Notes under the pieces: generated by a model
Told to the model about the DNA's origin: nothing
The model's database searches: none
The model's input: the letters and a program-made list of their open reading frames with translations, nothing else
Made by a program: the position numbers and the translations under genes
Part shown: positions 8,588 through 17,605 of the stretch, piece by piece
Position numbering within the stretch: the stretch's first letter is position 1
Layout: every line of letters starts with the position of its first letter
Assembly (NCBI GenBank): GCA_041738345.1
Contig: JBGSPX010000028.1
Location: forward strand, 1 to 64,000
Length of the DNA: 64,000 nucleotides
Reading direction: 5' to 3'
Source: Proteocatella sp041738345
Lineage (GTDB): Bacteria > Bacillota > Clostridia > Peptostreptococcales > Filifactoraceae

Positions 8588-9142
8588 ATGATAGAAATAC
8601 TAAAAGAGAGTCAAGCATTGTTAGAAGGCCATTTTTTATTAACATCAGGAAAACATTCAAATAGATACGTTCAATGTGCAAAGATTTTAAGATATCCAGA
8701 CAAGGCAGAGGCTATTTTAAAGCCTGTTGCAGAAAAGTTAAAAACTATGGATATAGATCTTCTTGTAGGACCAGCTATGGGAGGTATTATAGTAGCATAC
8801 GAATTAGGAAGACAATTGGGAAAAGAAGCGATATTCACTGAACGAGTGGATGGGAAAATGGAATTAAGAAGAGGTTTTGAAATAAAAAAAGGCCAGAAGA
8901 TAGTAATATGTGAAGATGTAGTTACTACTGCAAAATCATCACTTGAAGTAAAAGCACTATTGGAATCAATGGGAGGAGAAGTTATAGCTTTAGCCTCAAT
9001 AATAGATAGAACTACTGGAAACATAAATATAGACCTAATAAGCGCTATAAAGCTTGAAATTGAAACCTTCGATGCGGATGATTGTCCGCTTTGCAAACAG
9101 GGAATAGAATACGTTAAGCCAGGGAGCAGAAATATAAAGTAA
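8588..9142 (+). CDS. pyrE: orotate phosphoribosyltransferase
   Basis: This 184-residue enzyme transfers phosphoribose from PRPP to orotate. The PRPP loop reads VICEDVVTTAKSS near residue 106, and the GPAMGGIIVAYELG segment lies near 62. It starts on the base after the pyrD stop. With pyrBCFKD it completes the pathway from carbamoyl phosphate to UMP. Carbamoyl-phosphate synthetase genes are not in this window. Confidence 0.95.
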   Translation: MIEILKESQALLEGHFLLTSGKHSNRYVQCAKILRYPDKAEAILKPVAEKLKTMDIDLLVGPAMGGIIVAYELGRQLGKEAIFTERVDGKMELRRGFEIKKGQKIVICEDVVTTAKSSLEVKALLESMGGEVIALASIIDRTTGNINIDLISAIKLEIETFDADDCPLCKQGIEYVKPGSRNIK

Positions 9143-9186
9143 GGGATTAAGGTCAAAAAAGTATAAACAAAAAAGGAAGCGATATA

Positions 9187-10473
9187 ATGCAAATATTTAA
9201 TCTAAAGTACTTGAATAATTCCCAAGAAGTTCCTAAAGTAATATATAAACCGATAAACATAACTGAAGATAATATCTATTTTGAAAAACTCCTAATAGGA
9301 ATGGAAGATACCTGGAGTGAGGGCATATGGGAATATGATAAATATGACCATACGATAGTAAGATTAGATACAGGGCATCATGCGGAAAATGTACAGTTAT
9401 ACGATTTTGACACGCCAATAAATTTGTTAAGTAAAAATACGGAAGAAAGTACAAATAAAATGTACTTTACAACGATTACAGAATTTGATGAAGAAGATTA
9501 TATAGAATTTTTTGAAATAGATTTAGAAAAAAGAAAGCAAAAAAGTATACTAGGATTTACTTTTGACAAAGACTCTTTCTTCTACAAAAAAATGGAGATG
9601 TTAGCTCCAGAATATATACTATTTAGATTGAGTTACGATATGGAACTTATAGACAGTGACTTTTTTGATAGTATCTATTTATTAGATGTAAAAGGAAAAC
9701 AGTATTATGAGATAATGGATGAAGCCTTTAATATAAATTCGGGTAATAGGATTCTTATAGGTGAGACTTTTGAACAGCAATATATACTTATGGAAGAATA
9801 TTATTTGGAAGAGGACGAACAGTTGGAAATGCTTACATCAGATGATGTGGAATTAGCATTTGAACTTCCAGGAGATATAGAGCAGGAACAGCTTCATGTA
9901 AATTCAATAAAAATTATAAAACTGTCAGATTTTATAGAACAGGTAAAAGACGGTGAAACAAATTTAAAATTTGAAATTCTTGATAAAGTAGATAGCGATG
10001 GTGTTATAAGGATAATCGGAGAAACTGAGGATTTTGTATATTACAAAAAAGAACACTATGATTTTATTCTAAAACAAAAAACTGATTTTGTTTCAAGAAG
10101 AAAAATTGGTAGAACAGAGATATACAAGATAGACAAAAAAAGTTTTGATGTAACTTATGTAAAAGATGTTGATAAAATATCTAAAATAAAAGCCAGTGAA
10201 TATTTTATGTATGAAATTATAGAAAATAAAGAAGATATTCAAATTTTTGATTTAGAAACCGGTGAACTAATATATACTTACAAAATAAGATATGAAGGCC
10301 GATTAAAGCAAGAGATTGCAGGTTTTAAAAATGGTGAGTATTTAATAGTAAAATTTACAAGTCCTAACGATGAGGATATATTTAAATATGAAGTTATAGA
10401 CTGCTTAACAAAAGAACCTATTATAATAGGGGATGATGTGCTACTGTTAGATAGCTATATTTTTGTTATATAA
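9187..10473 (+). CDS. uncharacterised acidic cytoplasmic protein
   Basis: I do not recognise this 428-residue protein. It has no signal peptide and no membrane segment. It is rich in Glu, Asp, Lys, Ile and Tyr, with short alternating beta-like stretches, for example IQIFDLETGELIYTYKI near residue 355. Such strands resemble a beta-propeller or another repeated sheet fold, but no clear repeat unit can be set. AAAGGAAG precedes the ATG. It lies 44 nt after pyrE with no terminator between, so it is probably read through from the pyrimidine promoter. A link to nucleotide metabolism is only positional. Confidence 0.8.
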   Translation: MQIFNLKYLNNSQEVPKVIYKPINITEDNIYFEKLLIGMEDTWSEGIWEYDKYDHTIVRLDTGHHAENVQLYDFDTPINLLSKNTEESTNKMYFTTITEFDEEDYIEFFEIDLEKRKQKSILGFTFDKDSFFYKKMEMLAPEYILFRLSYDMELIDSDFFDSIYLLDVKGKQYYEIMDEAFNINSGNRILIGETFEQQYILMEEYYLEEDEQLEMLTSDDVELAFELPGDIEQEQLHVNSIKIIKLSDFIEQVKDGETNLKFEILDKVDSDGVIRIIGETEDFVYYKKEHYDFILKQKTDFVSRRKIGRTEIYKIDKKSFDVTYVKDVDKISKIKASEYFMYEIIENKEDIQIFDLETGELIYTYKIRYEGRLKQEIAGFKNGEYLIVKFTSPNDEDIFKYEVIDCLTKEPIIIGDDVLLLDSYIFVI

Positions 10474-10503
10474 ATAATGGTTTAAGAGGCGAAACATTAT
10501 TTT
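10472..10503 (+). terminator. weak hairpin after the pyr operon
   Basis: AAATAATG and CATTATTT can form an eight-pair stem overlapping the stop codon of the preceding gene. The T-run is short, so termination may be partial. Confidence 0.35.
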
Positions 10504-10526
10504 AGAATATAAAGGAGAGAGAAACT

Positions 10527-10799
10527 ATGATAAGAGTGAACATATGCACAGGATCAAGATGTATGATGGAGGGAGCATCTTCTATACATGATGTATTAGA
10601 AGAGTTAATAGAAGATATTGAAAAGAACAATCCTGAAATCGAAATTAAGATTGACAATACTAAGTGCAAGCAGTATTGTAAAGAAGATGCTAAATTAGTT
10701 CCAGTAGTTCAAGTGAACGATGAAGTTATATTTAATGCTTCAACTCAAGTTGTTATGGAAAAAGTAATGGATTTAGTAAAATTAGAATTAGCAGATTAA
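10527..10799 (+). CDS. thioredoxin-like [2Fe-2S] ferredoxin
   Basis: This 90-residue protein resembles the NuoE/HydC-type thioredoxin-fold ferredoxin domain. Four cysteines are spaced as C7-x4-C12 and C47-x3-C51, which is the expected cluster ligand pattern. It lies 53 nt upstream of the [FeFe] hydrogenase gene, so it is a likely electron donor or acceptor for it. AAAGGAGAG precedes the ATG. Function beyond electron transfer cannot be stated from sequence. Confidence 0.85.
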   Translation: MIRVNICTGSRCMMEGASSIHDVLEELIEDIEKNNPEIEIKIDNTKCKQYCKEDAKLVPVVQVNDEVIFNASTQVVMEKVMDLVKLELAD

Positions 10800-10852
10800 T
10801 AAAACAATATAGTAAATAATATAGTAAATAATAATAATATGAGGGGAAATAT

Positions 10853-12340
10853 ATGAAAGGTATATATAGTGACATAATAAACTACAGAAGAAAAGTATTT
10901 GCAGAGGTTGCAGACTTTGCTTATGGAGACAAAGACTTAAGCGAACTTCCAAAATCAGTTTTCAATATAATTCCTGGAGAAGAGGCTAGGTTTAGGACTG
11001 ATGTTTTTAAAGAAAGAGCTATAGTAGGAGAAAGAATAAGACTTGCAATGGGTCTTAATATAAGAGATGCCGCGACTTATGGACTTATAAGTGATGGTAT
11101 TGAAAATGTAGATGTAGATGTAAGAATATATGAGCCACCACTAGTAAATGTTATAAGTTATGCGTGTGAAGCCTGTCCAACAAAGACATATGAAGTTACT
11201 TCTAATTGTAGAAGATGCATAGGCCATCCATGTCAAAGTGTATGTCCAGTAAATGCTATAACGATAGACAAAAAAACCGCTATTATAGATAAAGAAAAGT
11301 GTATAAAATGTGGAAAATGTCTAGAGAGCTGTCCATATGGAGCTATAATAAAATATGATAGACCTTGTGCGGTTGCATGTGGCGTAAATGCAATTGAAAG
11401 TGACAGTAAAGGTAGAGCAAAAATAAACTATGACAAATGCGTTTCATGTGGTCAATGTATGCAGGCGTGTCCTTTTGCAGCTATAAGTGATAAGTCTCAG
11501 ATATATCAGCTTATAAAGGCAATAAAAAAGGATGAGCATATGTATGCAATTGTAGCACCTGCTTTTGTAGGCCAATTTGGTCCGATTGCTACACCAACTC
11601 AAATATTTGAGGCTATAAAAAGACTTGGCTTTAAAGAAGTGATGGAAGTAGGTATAGGAGCAGATATAGGAACGATACATGAGGCAGAGGAATTTTTAGA
11701 TGAAGTTCCAAATAAAATTCCTTATATGGGAACGAGTTGTTGCCCAGCCTGGCTTAGTATGGTTCAAAAAATGTTTCCTGATGAAGCTAGATATATATCG
11801 GATACATCAACTCCAATGATAGCTACGGCACAATTCATAAAGAAAAAAGATAAAAATGCAAAAGTAGTATTTATAGGACCTTGTATAGCGAAGAAATTAG
11901 AGGCGCTTGGTGAGAAAGTTCAAAAATATGTGGATTTTGTAATAACATTTGAAGAACTTATGGGACTTTTTGTATCAAGAGAGATAGAAGTTTCGGAGAT
12001 CGAAGTTGATTATAGTGTTCAAGATGCATCTACGTTAGGAAGAGGCTTTGCTTCAGCTGGTGGTGTAGCTAAAGCTGTAAGAAAAGTTGCAGAAGAAATA
12101 GATCCAAGTAGAGCTATTCAAGTGGAAAATGCAAATGGACTTCATGAATGTGTCAAGATGATGAAGCTTGCTAAAGCAGGAAAGAAAAATGGGATGCTTT
12201 TAGAAGGTATGGCATGTCCGGGAGGTTGTATAGGCGGTCCAGGAACAATAATATCAATTCAAAGAGCACAAAAATCTCTAAATGAATTTTGTAATGAAGC
12301 TGAAGTAAAGCTTCCAACTGAAAATAAAAAGATAAAGTAA
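10853..12340 (+). CDS. [FeFe] hydrogenase, monomeric group B-like
   Basis: This 495-residue enzyme interconverts protons and H2. Residues 105-131 and 150-206 contain cysteine clusters for several [4Fe-4S] centres (for example CIKCGKCLESCP and CVSCGQCMQACP). The H-cluster motifs are L1 TSCCPAW near 294, L2 GPCIAKK near 342 and L3 EGMACPGGCIGGPG near 451. The ordinary group A L2 motif starts MPC; the GPC form and the ferredoxin-like N-terminus suggest group B. No NuoF-like subunit is present, so ferredoxin or the adjacent [2Fe-2S] protein is the likely partner. The HydEFG maturases are not in the window. Confidence 0.92.
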   Translation: MKGIYSDIINYRRKVFAEVADFAYGDKDLSELPKSVFNIIPGEEARFRTDVFKERAIVGERIRLAMGLNIRDAATYGLISDGIENVDVDVRIYEPPLVNVISYACEACPTKTYEVTSNCRRCIGHPCQSVCPVNAITIDKKTAIIDKEKCIKCGKCLESCPYGAIIKYDRPCAVACGVNAIESDSKGRAKINYDKCVSCGQCMQACPFAAISDKSQIYQLIKAIKKDEHMYAIVAPAFVGQFGPIATPTQIFEAIKRLGFKEVMEVGIGADIGTIHEAEEFLDEVPNKIPYMGTSCCPAWLSMVQKMFPDEARYISDTSTPMIATAQFIKKKDKNAKVVFIGPCIAKKLEALGEKVQKYVDFVITFEELMGLFVSREIEVSEIEVDYSVQDASTLGRGFASAGGVAKAVRKVAEEIDPSRAIQVENANGLHECVKMMKLAKAGKKNGMLLEGMACPGGCIGGPGTIISIQRAQKSLNEFCNEAEVKLPTENKKIK

Positions 12341-12351
12341 ACTATTAAATT

Positions 12352-12382
12352 AAAGAGAATAATGTAAATTATTCTCTTTTGT
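12352..12382 (+). terminator. hydrogenase terminator
   Basis: The 12-pair stem AAAGAGAATAAT/ATTATTCTCTTT has a GTAA loop and is followed by TTGT. It starts 11 nt after the hydrogenase stop. Confidence 0.75.
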
Positions 12383-12400
12383 GATTAAAGGAAAAAACAT

Positions 12401-14299
12401 ATGAATTTATATCAAATTGACAAGTTGTGCAAGACCTATGGGGAGAAAAAATTATTTGATAATATATCACTTACGGTAGATAGTGGAGATAAAATCGGGA
12501 TAATAGGAGTAAATGGAGCTGGAAAAACTACATTATTAAATATATTGTCAGAAAATGATACAGCGGAAAATATAGAAGTTATGAAAGCTAGTAGGCTTGT
12601 CATAGAATATCTTTCCCAAAATCCTGAAATATCAGAAGAAGCTACTGTAATCCAGCAAATATTTAAAGGAGACTCAAAAATAATAAAATTAGTAGGGCGA
12701 TATGAAGAAATAGTATCCTTACTGTCTAAAACGCCAGAAGATAAACAGCTTCAAGAAGAAATGAATAAAGTAACACAAGAGATGGATACTCAAAACGGAT
12801 GGGCTTTAGAAAGTGAAGCTAAAAAAATATTAACCAAATTAAAAATAATAGAATTTGACAAAAAAATGAAGGAACTTTCAGGTGGACAACGAAAAAGAGT
12901 AGCACTTGCAGGGGCACTTATAAGACCGTCAGATATTTTAATTCTAGATGAGCCAACGAACCATATTGATAATGATACAATAGACTTTTTAGAAGACCAT
13001 TTGAAATCATTAAGAACGTCGCTTATAATGGTAACTCACGATAGATATTTTTTAGATAGAGTTACAAACACTATTATAGAACTTGAAAATGGAAAACTGC
13101 ATAGATACAAGGGGAATTACTCTAAATATTTAGAGATAAAACAACAGAGGCAGCAAGATGAAGCTAAAATAGAATTAAAAAAACAAAGACTATATAAGCA
13201 AGAACTAGATTGGATACGAAAAGGTGTAGAAGCAAGAAGGACTAAGCAAAAAGCGAGAAAAGAAAGATTTGAAGATTTAGAAAAAGAAATTCAAATATCA
13301 GATAAGGATGAATTTACAATAGATGTAGCGACTTCCAGACTCGGAAGTAAAATTATTGAAGCTGAAAATATAAAAATGGCCTATGGAGAAAAACTTCTGT
13401 TTGATAAATTCACATATACTATTAACAAAGAAGATAGAATAGGTATAATTGGTGAGAATGGAAAGGGTAAAACTACCCTTTTGAATATACTAGCAGGGAA
13501 GATCACTCCAATTGAAGGAAACATAGAATTTGGAGATACGGTGAAAATAGGTTATTATACTCAAGAAAATTTAGATATGAATACAGAACTTAGAGCCATA
13601 GAATATATAAAAGAAACTGCAGAGTATGTATCAAAAAAAGATGGTACAAAAATAAGTGCATCACAGATGATGGAAAATTTCTTATTTAATGCTACATCAC
13701 AGCATACTTATATAAGAAAACTTTCAGGTGGAGAAAGAAGAAGACTTTATCTGTTAAAAATATTGATGGAATCTCCCAATGTACTATTTTTAGATGAACC
13801 GACAAACGATTTGGATATAGAGACACTTTCAGTACTTGAAGAATATATAAATTATTTTGAGGGACCAGTGATAACCGTATCACATGACAGATATTTTTTA
13901 GATAAAATATGTAATAAGATATTTTCTTTTGAAGAAAATAATGAAATACTATACACTATGGGAGGCTATCAAGAATATTTAGACATCAAGAAAGACATAG
14001 TTGTAGAAAAAGATTTAAAAACAATAAAATCAGAAAATGAAATAAACACAAATCAAAAATTTGATAAAAATAAAAAAGTAAAGCTATCGTATAAAGAACA
14101 AAGAGAGTATGAAAATATAGATACTGAAATAGAGAAGCTAGAGGCTAAACTTCATCAAATAGAAACTGAAATAATTTCATCGGGAAGTGATTTCGTAAAA
14201 CTTCAACAGCTTGCAAAAGCTCAAGAAGAGACAGAAGAATTTCTTTTGGAAAGACTAGAAAGAAAAGAAAATCTTGAAAAAATTTTAGAAAATCTATAA
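12401..14299 (+). CDS. uup: ABC-F family ATPase (Uup-like)
   Basis: This 632-residue soluble protein has two ATPase cassettes and no membrane segments. Walker A motifs are GVNGAGKTT near residue 37 and GENGKGKTT near 351. The signature loops are LSGGQRKR and LSGGERRR, each followed by a Walker B LDEPTN. The linker contains ELDWIRKGVEARRTKQKAR, which resembles the Uup subfamily, and the C-terminus is a charged coiled coil. ABC-F proteins act on the ribosome rather than in transport. Whether this one gives antibiotic protection cannot be told. The Shine-Dalgarno sequence is weak (AAAGGAAA). Confidence 0.88.
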   Translation: MNLYQIDKLCKTYGEKKLFDNISLTVDSGDKIGIIGVNGAGKTTLLNILSENDTAENIEVMKASRLVIEYLSQNPEISEEATVIQQIFKGDSKIIKLVGRYEEIVSLLSKTPEDKQLQEEMNKVTQEMDTQNGWALESEAKKILTKLKIIEFDKKMKELSGGQRKRVALAGALIRPSDILILDEPTNHIDNDTIDFLEDHLKSLRTSLIMVTHDRYFLDRVTNTIIELENGKLHRYKGNYSKYLEIKQQRQQDEAKIELKKQRLYKQELDWIRKGVEARRTKQKARKERFEDLEKEIQISDKDEFTIDVATSRLGSKIIEAENIKMAYGEKLLFDKFTYTINKEDRIGIIGENGKGKTTLLNILAGKITPIEGNIEFGDTVKIGYYTQENLDMNTELRAIEYIKETAEYVSKKDGTKISASQMMENFLFNATSQHTYIRKLSGGERRRLYLLKILMESPNVLFLDEPTNDLDIETLSVLEEYINYFEGPVITVSHDRYFLDKICNKIFSFEENNEILYTMGGYQEYLDIKKDIVVEKDLKTIKSENEINTNQKFDKNKKVKLSYKEQREYENIDTEIEKLEAKLHQIETEIISSGSDFVKLQQLAKAQEETEEFLLERLERKENLEKILENL

Positions 14300-14357
14300 T
14301 ATGGGTATAAAATATGGAAGTAGTTTTTAATTTTACTATTTTAGAGAGGTAGTCATT

Positions 14358-16550
14358 ATGAAGAAAAAAATAGCTATAGCAACTGTTATTTGTATGATAT
14401 CAGCTTCTTCAGCGGTTTTTGCACAGGAAGCGTATATGGACAAGACCGTAGATAACTTAGCTAAGGTTAAAGATATTCATGAAGTCCAAGTAATTGATAA
14501 AGAAGTTTCACCAGAAAAAATCAAGAATATACTATTTGACGTAAAACAGCGATTTGTAGTATATGATCAAGATGCGAGCTTTAAATATTCATTAAGCCTT
14601 GAAAATGGAATGAATATGTATAATTTATCTTGGGATGGTCCTAAGTACAGTACCTATATTAAATATGGAGAAGATAAGAATATATATTGGTACTATAGCT
14701 CAAAAAAAGACCAAGGAATCTATTCAGAGACAAGAATAAAACAGCTTCCAGGATATGAAAAGAAACATGCTCAGGATATAGCACAGGCTTTTTTGCAAAA
14801 AGCATTACCTTCGGAATATAAAAACTTTAAAATAAGAGCAGATTCAGGGAACTTAAGTTCAAATATGTATAGTTTTGAGTTCGTATATACTCAAAATGAT
14901 ATAAAAGTAGATGGGATAATGACAAATGTACTTGTAGATGCAGCAGATGGCAAAATAATAAGCTACTCTACATCTATGGACAGCAGTGTTAAATATAGTG
15001 ACGTATCAGGAACTATATCAAAAGAAGAAGCTAAAAAAGCTTACGAAAATGAACTTGGCGTAAAATTGATTTATCAGAGTCAATATGACTATGATAAAAA
15101 TAAAATAGATAAATTAAATCTAGTTTATGTTCCTAATTACAGTACAGAATATGTAATTGATGCAAAGACAGGAAAACGCATAAGCATATCTAGCAACATG
15201 AACGGTGGCGGTTATGCAGGCGTAAGCATGCAAGATAAAGGGGCAGCAGAAGGTGCAAATCAAGTTACGCTTACAGAGCAAGAAATAGCAGATATTAAAT
15301 CAAAAGCGGACTTAGCTAGCTTAAACGAAGCGAAGGCTAAAGTTAAGAGTTATAATTTAGAAATAATAGATAGCAATATGGCGGTTGAATCAGCACAGCT
15401 CTATGAATCAAAAGACAATACTAAAAGTGGCTATGTATGGTCAATTTCATATATAGGCGATAGCTTTGAAAAAAGAGCAAGTGTAGAGCTAGATGCAAAA
15501 TCGTTAGAATTAATTGGATTTAATTCGTATAACTACAGTTACTCAGAAAATGAAATAAATAGTTTACAAGTAGAAAATGCGAAGCAAGATGCTGAAAAAA
15601 CACTAAATAAATATTCTAATATTAAATTGAATAACTTACTACTTGATGAAAATTCAATTGAAAATCAGCTAAAAAATAAAAATGCATATATTTATTTGAC
15701 TTATAATAGAGTCGAGAATAATGTGCAATTTCCAGAAAATTATATAGACATAACATATGATGTTTCAAAACAGAAAGTAATATCATATCGTAAAAATTGG
15801 TATGAAATTAAATTCCCATCCGCTGAAAATGTAGTGTCAAAAACTACTATATATGATAAAATATTTAAAGAAAATGATATAAGTTTAAAATATAAAATTT
15901 CATACAATAAAAGTATGAAAGCAATTTCAAACTTAGTTTACGAAGTCAACCAAGATGATTATACAAAACCACTTATATTTGATGCACTTACTGGAAAAAG
16001 AGTAGTTTCAGAAGACTATACTTCAAAACCAGAGCTTAAGTATAGTGATGTAGAAAAATCAAAATATAAAGAAGAGATAAATACACTACTTGCTTTAGGA
16101 ATAGGTTTCCAAGGCAGCGAATTAAAACCACAGACTTTTATAAGACAAGATGAACTCTTATATCTAATATCACAAACTTTTGAATATGTACCAGTTCCTC
16201 TTTATAAGATTGAGAGTCTTACTCAAGCTCAGAAAAAAGAAATAGAAGATCAGTTGAGATATATTGGAGTACTTTCAGAAAATGAAACTATGACTGCAAA
16301 ACAAATAACTAAAGAAGAAACTGCTAAGTATTTAGTAAGGGCATTAGGTTATGAAAAAATAGCTTCTCATTCAGAAATATTTAAGCTTGGAATAAATGAT
16401 GCTACTGAAATAGAATCATCTAATGTAGGGTATATAGCTATAAGTGATGCATTAAATATAATTATAAAAGACCAAAAGAATAATTTTAGTCCAAAAGATA
16501 AAACAACTAGAGAAGAAGCCTTAAAAATGATATATAATTATCTAAAATAA
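14358..16550 (+). CDS. exported YcdB/YcdC-domain protein with SLH repeats
   Basis: This 730-residue protein has an N-terminal signal peptide (residues 1-22, ending SAVFAQ). The middle carries YcdB/YcdC (PepSY-like) modules, seen as repeated patterns such as EEAKKAYENELGVKL followed by YVIDAKTGKRI. From about residue 560, three S-layer-homology-like segments follow, starting LKYSDVEKSKYKEEIN and ending REEALKMIYNYLK. SLH domains anchor proteins to cell-wall polymers, so it is probably surface-attached. The function of the YcdB modules is unknown. GAGAGG precedes the ATG. It is followed 17 nt later by a small membrane protein gene. Confidence 0.85.
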   Translation: MKKKIAIATVICMISASSAVFAQEAYMDKTVDNLAKVKDIHEVQVIDKEVSPEKIKNILFDVKQRFVVYDQDASFKYSLSLENGMNMYNLSWDGPKYSTYIKYGEDKNIYWYYSSKKDQGIYSETRIKQLPGYEKKHAQDIAQAFLQKALPSEYKNFKIRADSGNLSSNMYSFEFVYTQNDIKVDGIMTNVLVDAADGKIISYSTSMDSSVKYSDVSGTISKEEAKKAYENELGVKLIYQSQYDYDKNKIDKLNLVYVPNYSTEYVIDAKTGKRISISSNMNGGGYAGVSMQDKGAAEGANQVTLTEQEIADIKSKADLASLNEAKAKVKSYNLEIIDSNMAVESAQLYESKDNTKSGYVWSISYIGDSFEKRASVELDAKSLELIGFNSYNYSYSENEINSLQVENAKQDAEKTLNKYSNIKLNNLLLDENSIENQLKNKNAYIYLTYNRVENNVQFPENYIDITYDVSKQKVISYRKNWYEIKFPSAENVVSKTTIYDKIFKENDISLKYKISYNKSMKAISNLVYEVNQDDYTKPLIFDALTGKRVVSEDYTSKPELKYSDVEKSKYKEEINTLLALGIGFQGSELKPQTFIRQDELLYLISQTFEYVPVPLYKIESLTQAQKKEIEDQLRYIGVLSENETMTAKQITKEETAKYLVRALGYEKIASHSEIFKLGINDATEIESSNVGYIAISDALNIIIKDQKNNFSPKDKTTREEALKMIYNYLK

Positions 16551-16567
16551 ACTATGGAGGAGACGCT

Positions 16568-16894
16568 ATGAAAACAAGAGAAATTTCTAAAATTTTAAAG
16601 TCAAAAATGCCTTTGGAGGAAAAAAAAGAAATATTAGACAAAGAATTTAGCAAAAAATCCAAAGCTAAAAAAGCTGTTGGAATTGCAGCCGTGGCAATAA
16701 TTGCTACAGGAGTTACTAAAATAGTATCAGATAAAATCAAAGAAAGAAAAATGATAAAAGAAATAGAAGAACAAGAAGAAGCAGAATTTTGGGAAGATTA
16801 TTATGATGATTTTGAAAATGAAGCAGATGTAGTAGAGCAAGAAGAAGCTGAAAATGAAGAGTCAATTGAATCAAAAGAAGACAAAGCTGAATAG
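16568..16894 (+). CDS. small single-span membrane protein with acidic tail
   Basis: I do not recognise this 108-residue protein. A lysine-rich N-terminal third (residues 1-36) is followed by one hydrophobic stretch AVGIAAVAIIATGVTKIV (about 37-54). The tail is very acidic, mostly Glu and Asp (about 65-108). TGGAGGAG precedes the ATG. It is co-transcribed with the SLH protein and ends at a strong terminator. Confidence 0.75.
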   Translation: MKTREISKILKSKMPLEEKKEILDKEFSKKSKAKKAVGIAAVAIIATGVTKIVSDKIKERKMIKEIEEQEEAEFWEDYYDDFENEADVVEQEEAENEESIESKEDKAE

Positions 16895-16902
16895 TATTTT
16901 TT

Positions 16903-16944
16903 ATGCTGATGAATTAATAATTTTAGTTCATCAGCATGTTTTTT
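16903..16944 (+). terminator. terminator after the SLH operon
   Basis: A perfect 11-pair stem ATGCTGATGAA/TTCATCAGCAT is followed by GTTTTTTG. Confidence 0.88.
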
Positions 16945-17013
16945 GTTAGGTTTAATTTGCTAAAAAAAATATGTAAATATGAAAAAAATCGATGAAAACG
17001 CTAGGAAAATATG

Positions 17014-17019
17014 ATATAA
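17014..17019 (+). promoter_or_regulatory. likely -10 box of the HPr gene
   Basis: A perfect TATAAT lies 90 nt before the HPr start, but no good -35 box stands 16-18 nt upstream. The assignment is tentative. Confidence 0.4.
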
Positions 17020-17109
17020 TATTACTTAGTGATGAAAAGAAAAAGGAAGAGAAATAAGCTAATTAAAAGATGTTCTTCCTGAAAAATAAAAGAAGTGGAG
17101 AAAGTAATA

Positions 17110-17376
17110 ATGTTAAAAAAAGAAGTACAAGTATTAAACAAAACTGGATTACATGCAAGACCAGCATCGGAATTTGTAAAGAAGGCGGCTACATTTAAAT
17201 CTAGCATATTTATTGAATTTAATGAAAAATCTATAAACGCTAAAAGTATAGTAGGTTTACTTTCAGCAGGAATAGGCTATGAAAGTAAAATAGTTGTGGC
17301 AGCAGATGGTGAAGATGAAGCTCAAGCAGTAGAAACCCTAGCAGCTATAATAGAAAATAAATTTGGCGAAGAATAG
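17110..17376 (+). CDS. ptsH: phosphocarrier protein HPr
   Basis: This 88-residue HPr shuttles phosphate in the sugar phosphotransferase system. TGLHARPASEF contains the active-site histidine. The NAKSIVGLLSAG segment carries the regulatory serine that HPr kinase phosphorylates in Firmicutes, allowing CcpA co-regulation. I use the ATG at 17110, about 9 nt after GTGGAG. The longer frame starts at a GTG that is part of that Shine-Dalgarno sequence. It stands alone, without ptsI. The cre-like sites elsewhere in the window fit an HPr/CcpA circuit. Confidence 0.92.
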   Translation: MLKKEVQVLNKTGLHARPASEFVKKAATFKSSIFIEFNEKSINAKSIVGLLSAGIGYESKIVVAADGEDEAQAVETLAAIIENKFGEE

Positions 17377-17390
17377 CATCAAAATGCAAA

Positions 17391-17424
17391 AAAACACCTA
17401 AATAAACAATTTTTAGGTGTTTTA
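17391..17424 (+). terminator. HPr terminator
   Basis: AACACCTAAA pairs with TTTAGGTGTT and is followed by TTTAC. Confidence 0.8.
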
Positions 17425-17436
17425 CTATATTTTACA

Positions 17437-17500
17437 ACAAAAAACCCAGATTATTCGTATATAGCGCTTTTTTTGAAGCGTTGAATAATCTGGTTTTTTT
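17437..17500. terminator. long bidirectional hairpin between HPr and transglycosylase
   Basis: AACCCAGATTATTC pairs with GAATAATCTGGTT and encloses a second hairpin, GCGCTT/GAAGCGT. A run of at least six T follows on both strands. It can end the HPr transcript and the minus-strand transglycosylase transcript. Confidence 0.7.
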
Positions 17501-17508
17501 AATTCGAA

Positions 17509-17534
17509 CTGTCAAATAATTATGATTGACAGTC
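17509..17534. repeat. inverted repeat downstream of the transglycosylase gene
   Basis: ACTGTCAA and TTGACAGT form an eight-base inverted repeat around a 10-nt loop. It has no strong T-run on either side and I assign no function. Confidence 0.45.
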
Positions 17535-17605
17535 CCGTCATCTTTTTAATATTGTTTTAAAACTTGCGATTTTAATATCAGATTATGCGAATCTGAAGTA
17601 TGGAT

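Noticed and set aside
8671..9192. 173-codon open frame on the minus strand across pyrE
   Set aside because: It is fully antisense to pyrE, has no ribosome binding site and shows no recognisable protein pattern.
10801..10840. Short direct repeat of ATAGTAAATAAT before the hydrogenase gene
   Set aside because: Two AT-rich copies in low-complexity sequence are not enough to claim a regulatory or mobile element.
16552..16740. 62-codon minus-strand frame opposite the small acidic-tailed membrane protein
   Set aside because: It has no ribosome binding site and overlaps a gene with a good start and terminator.
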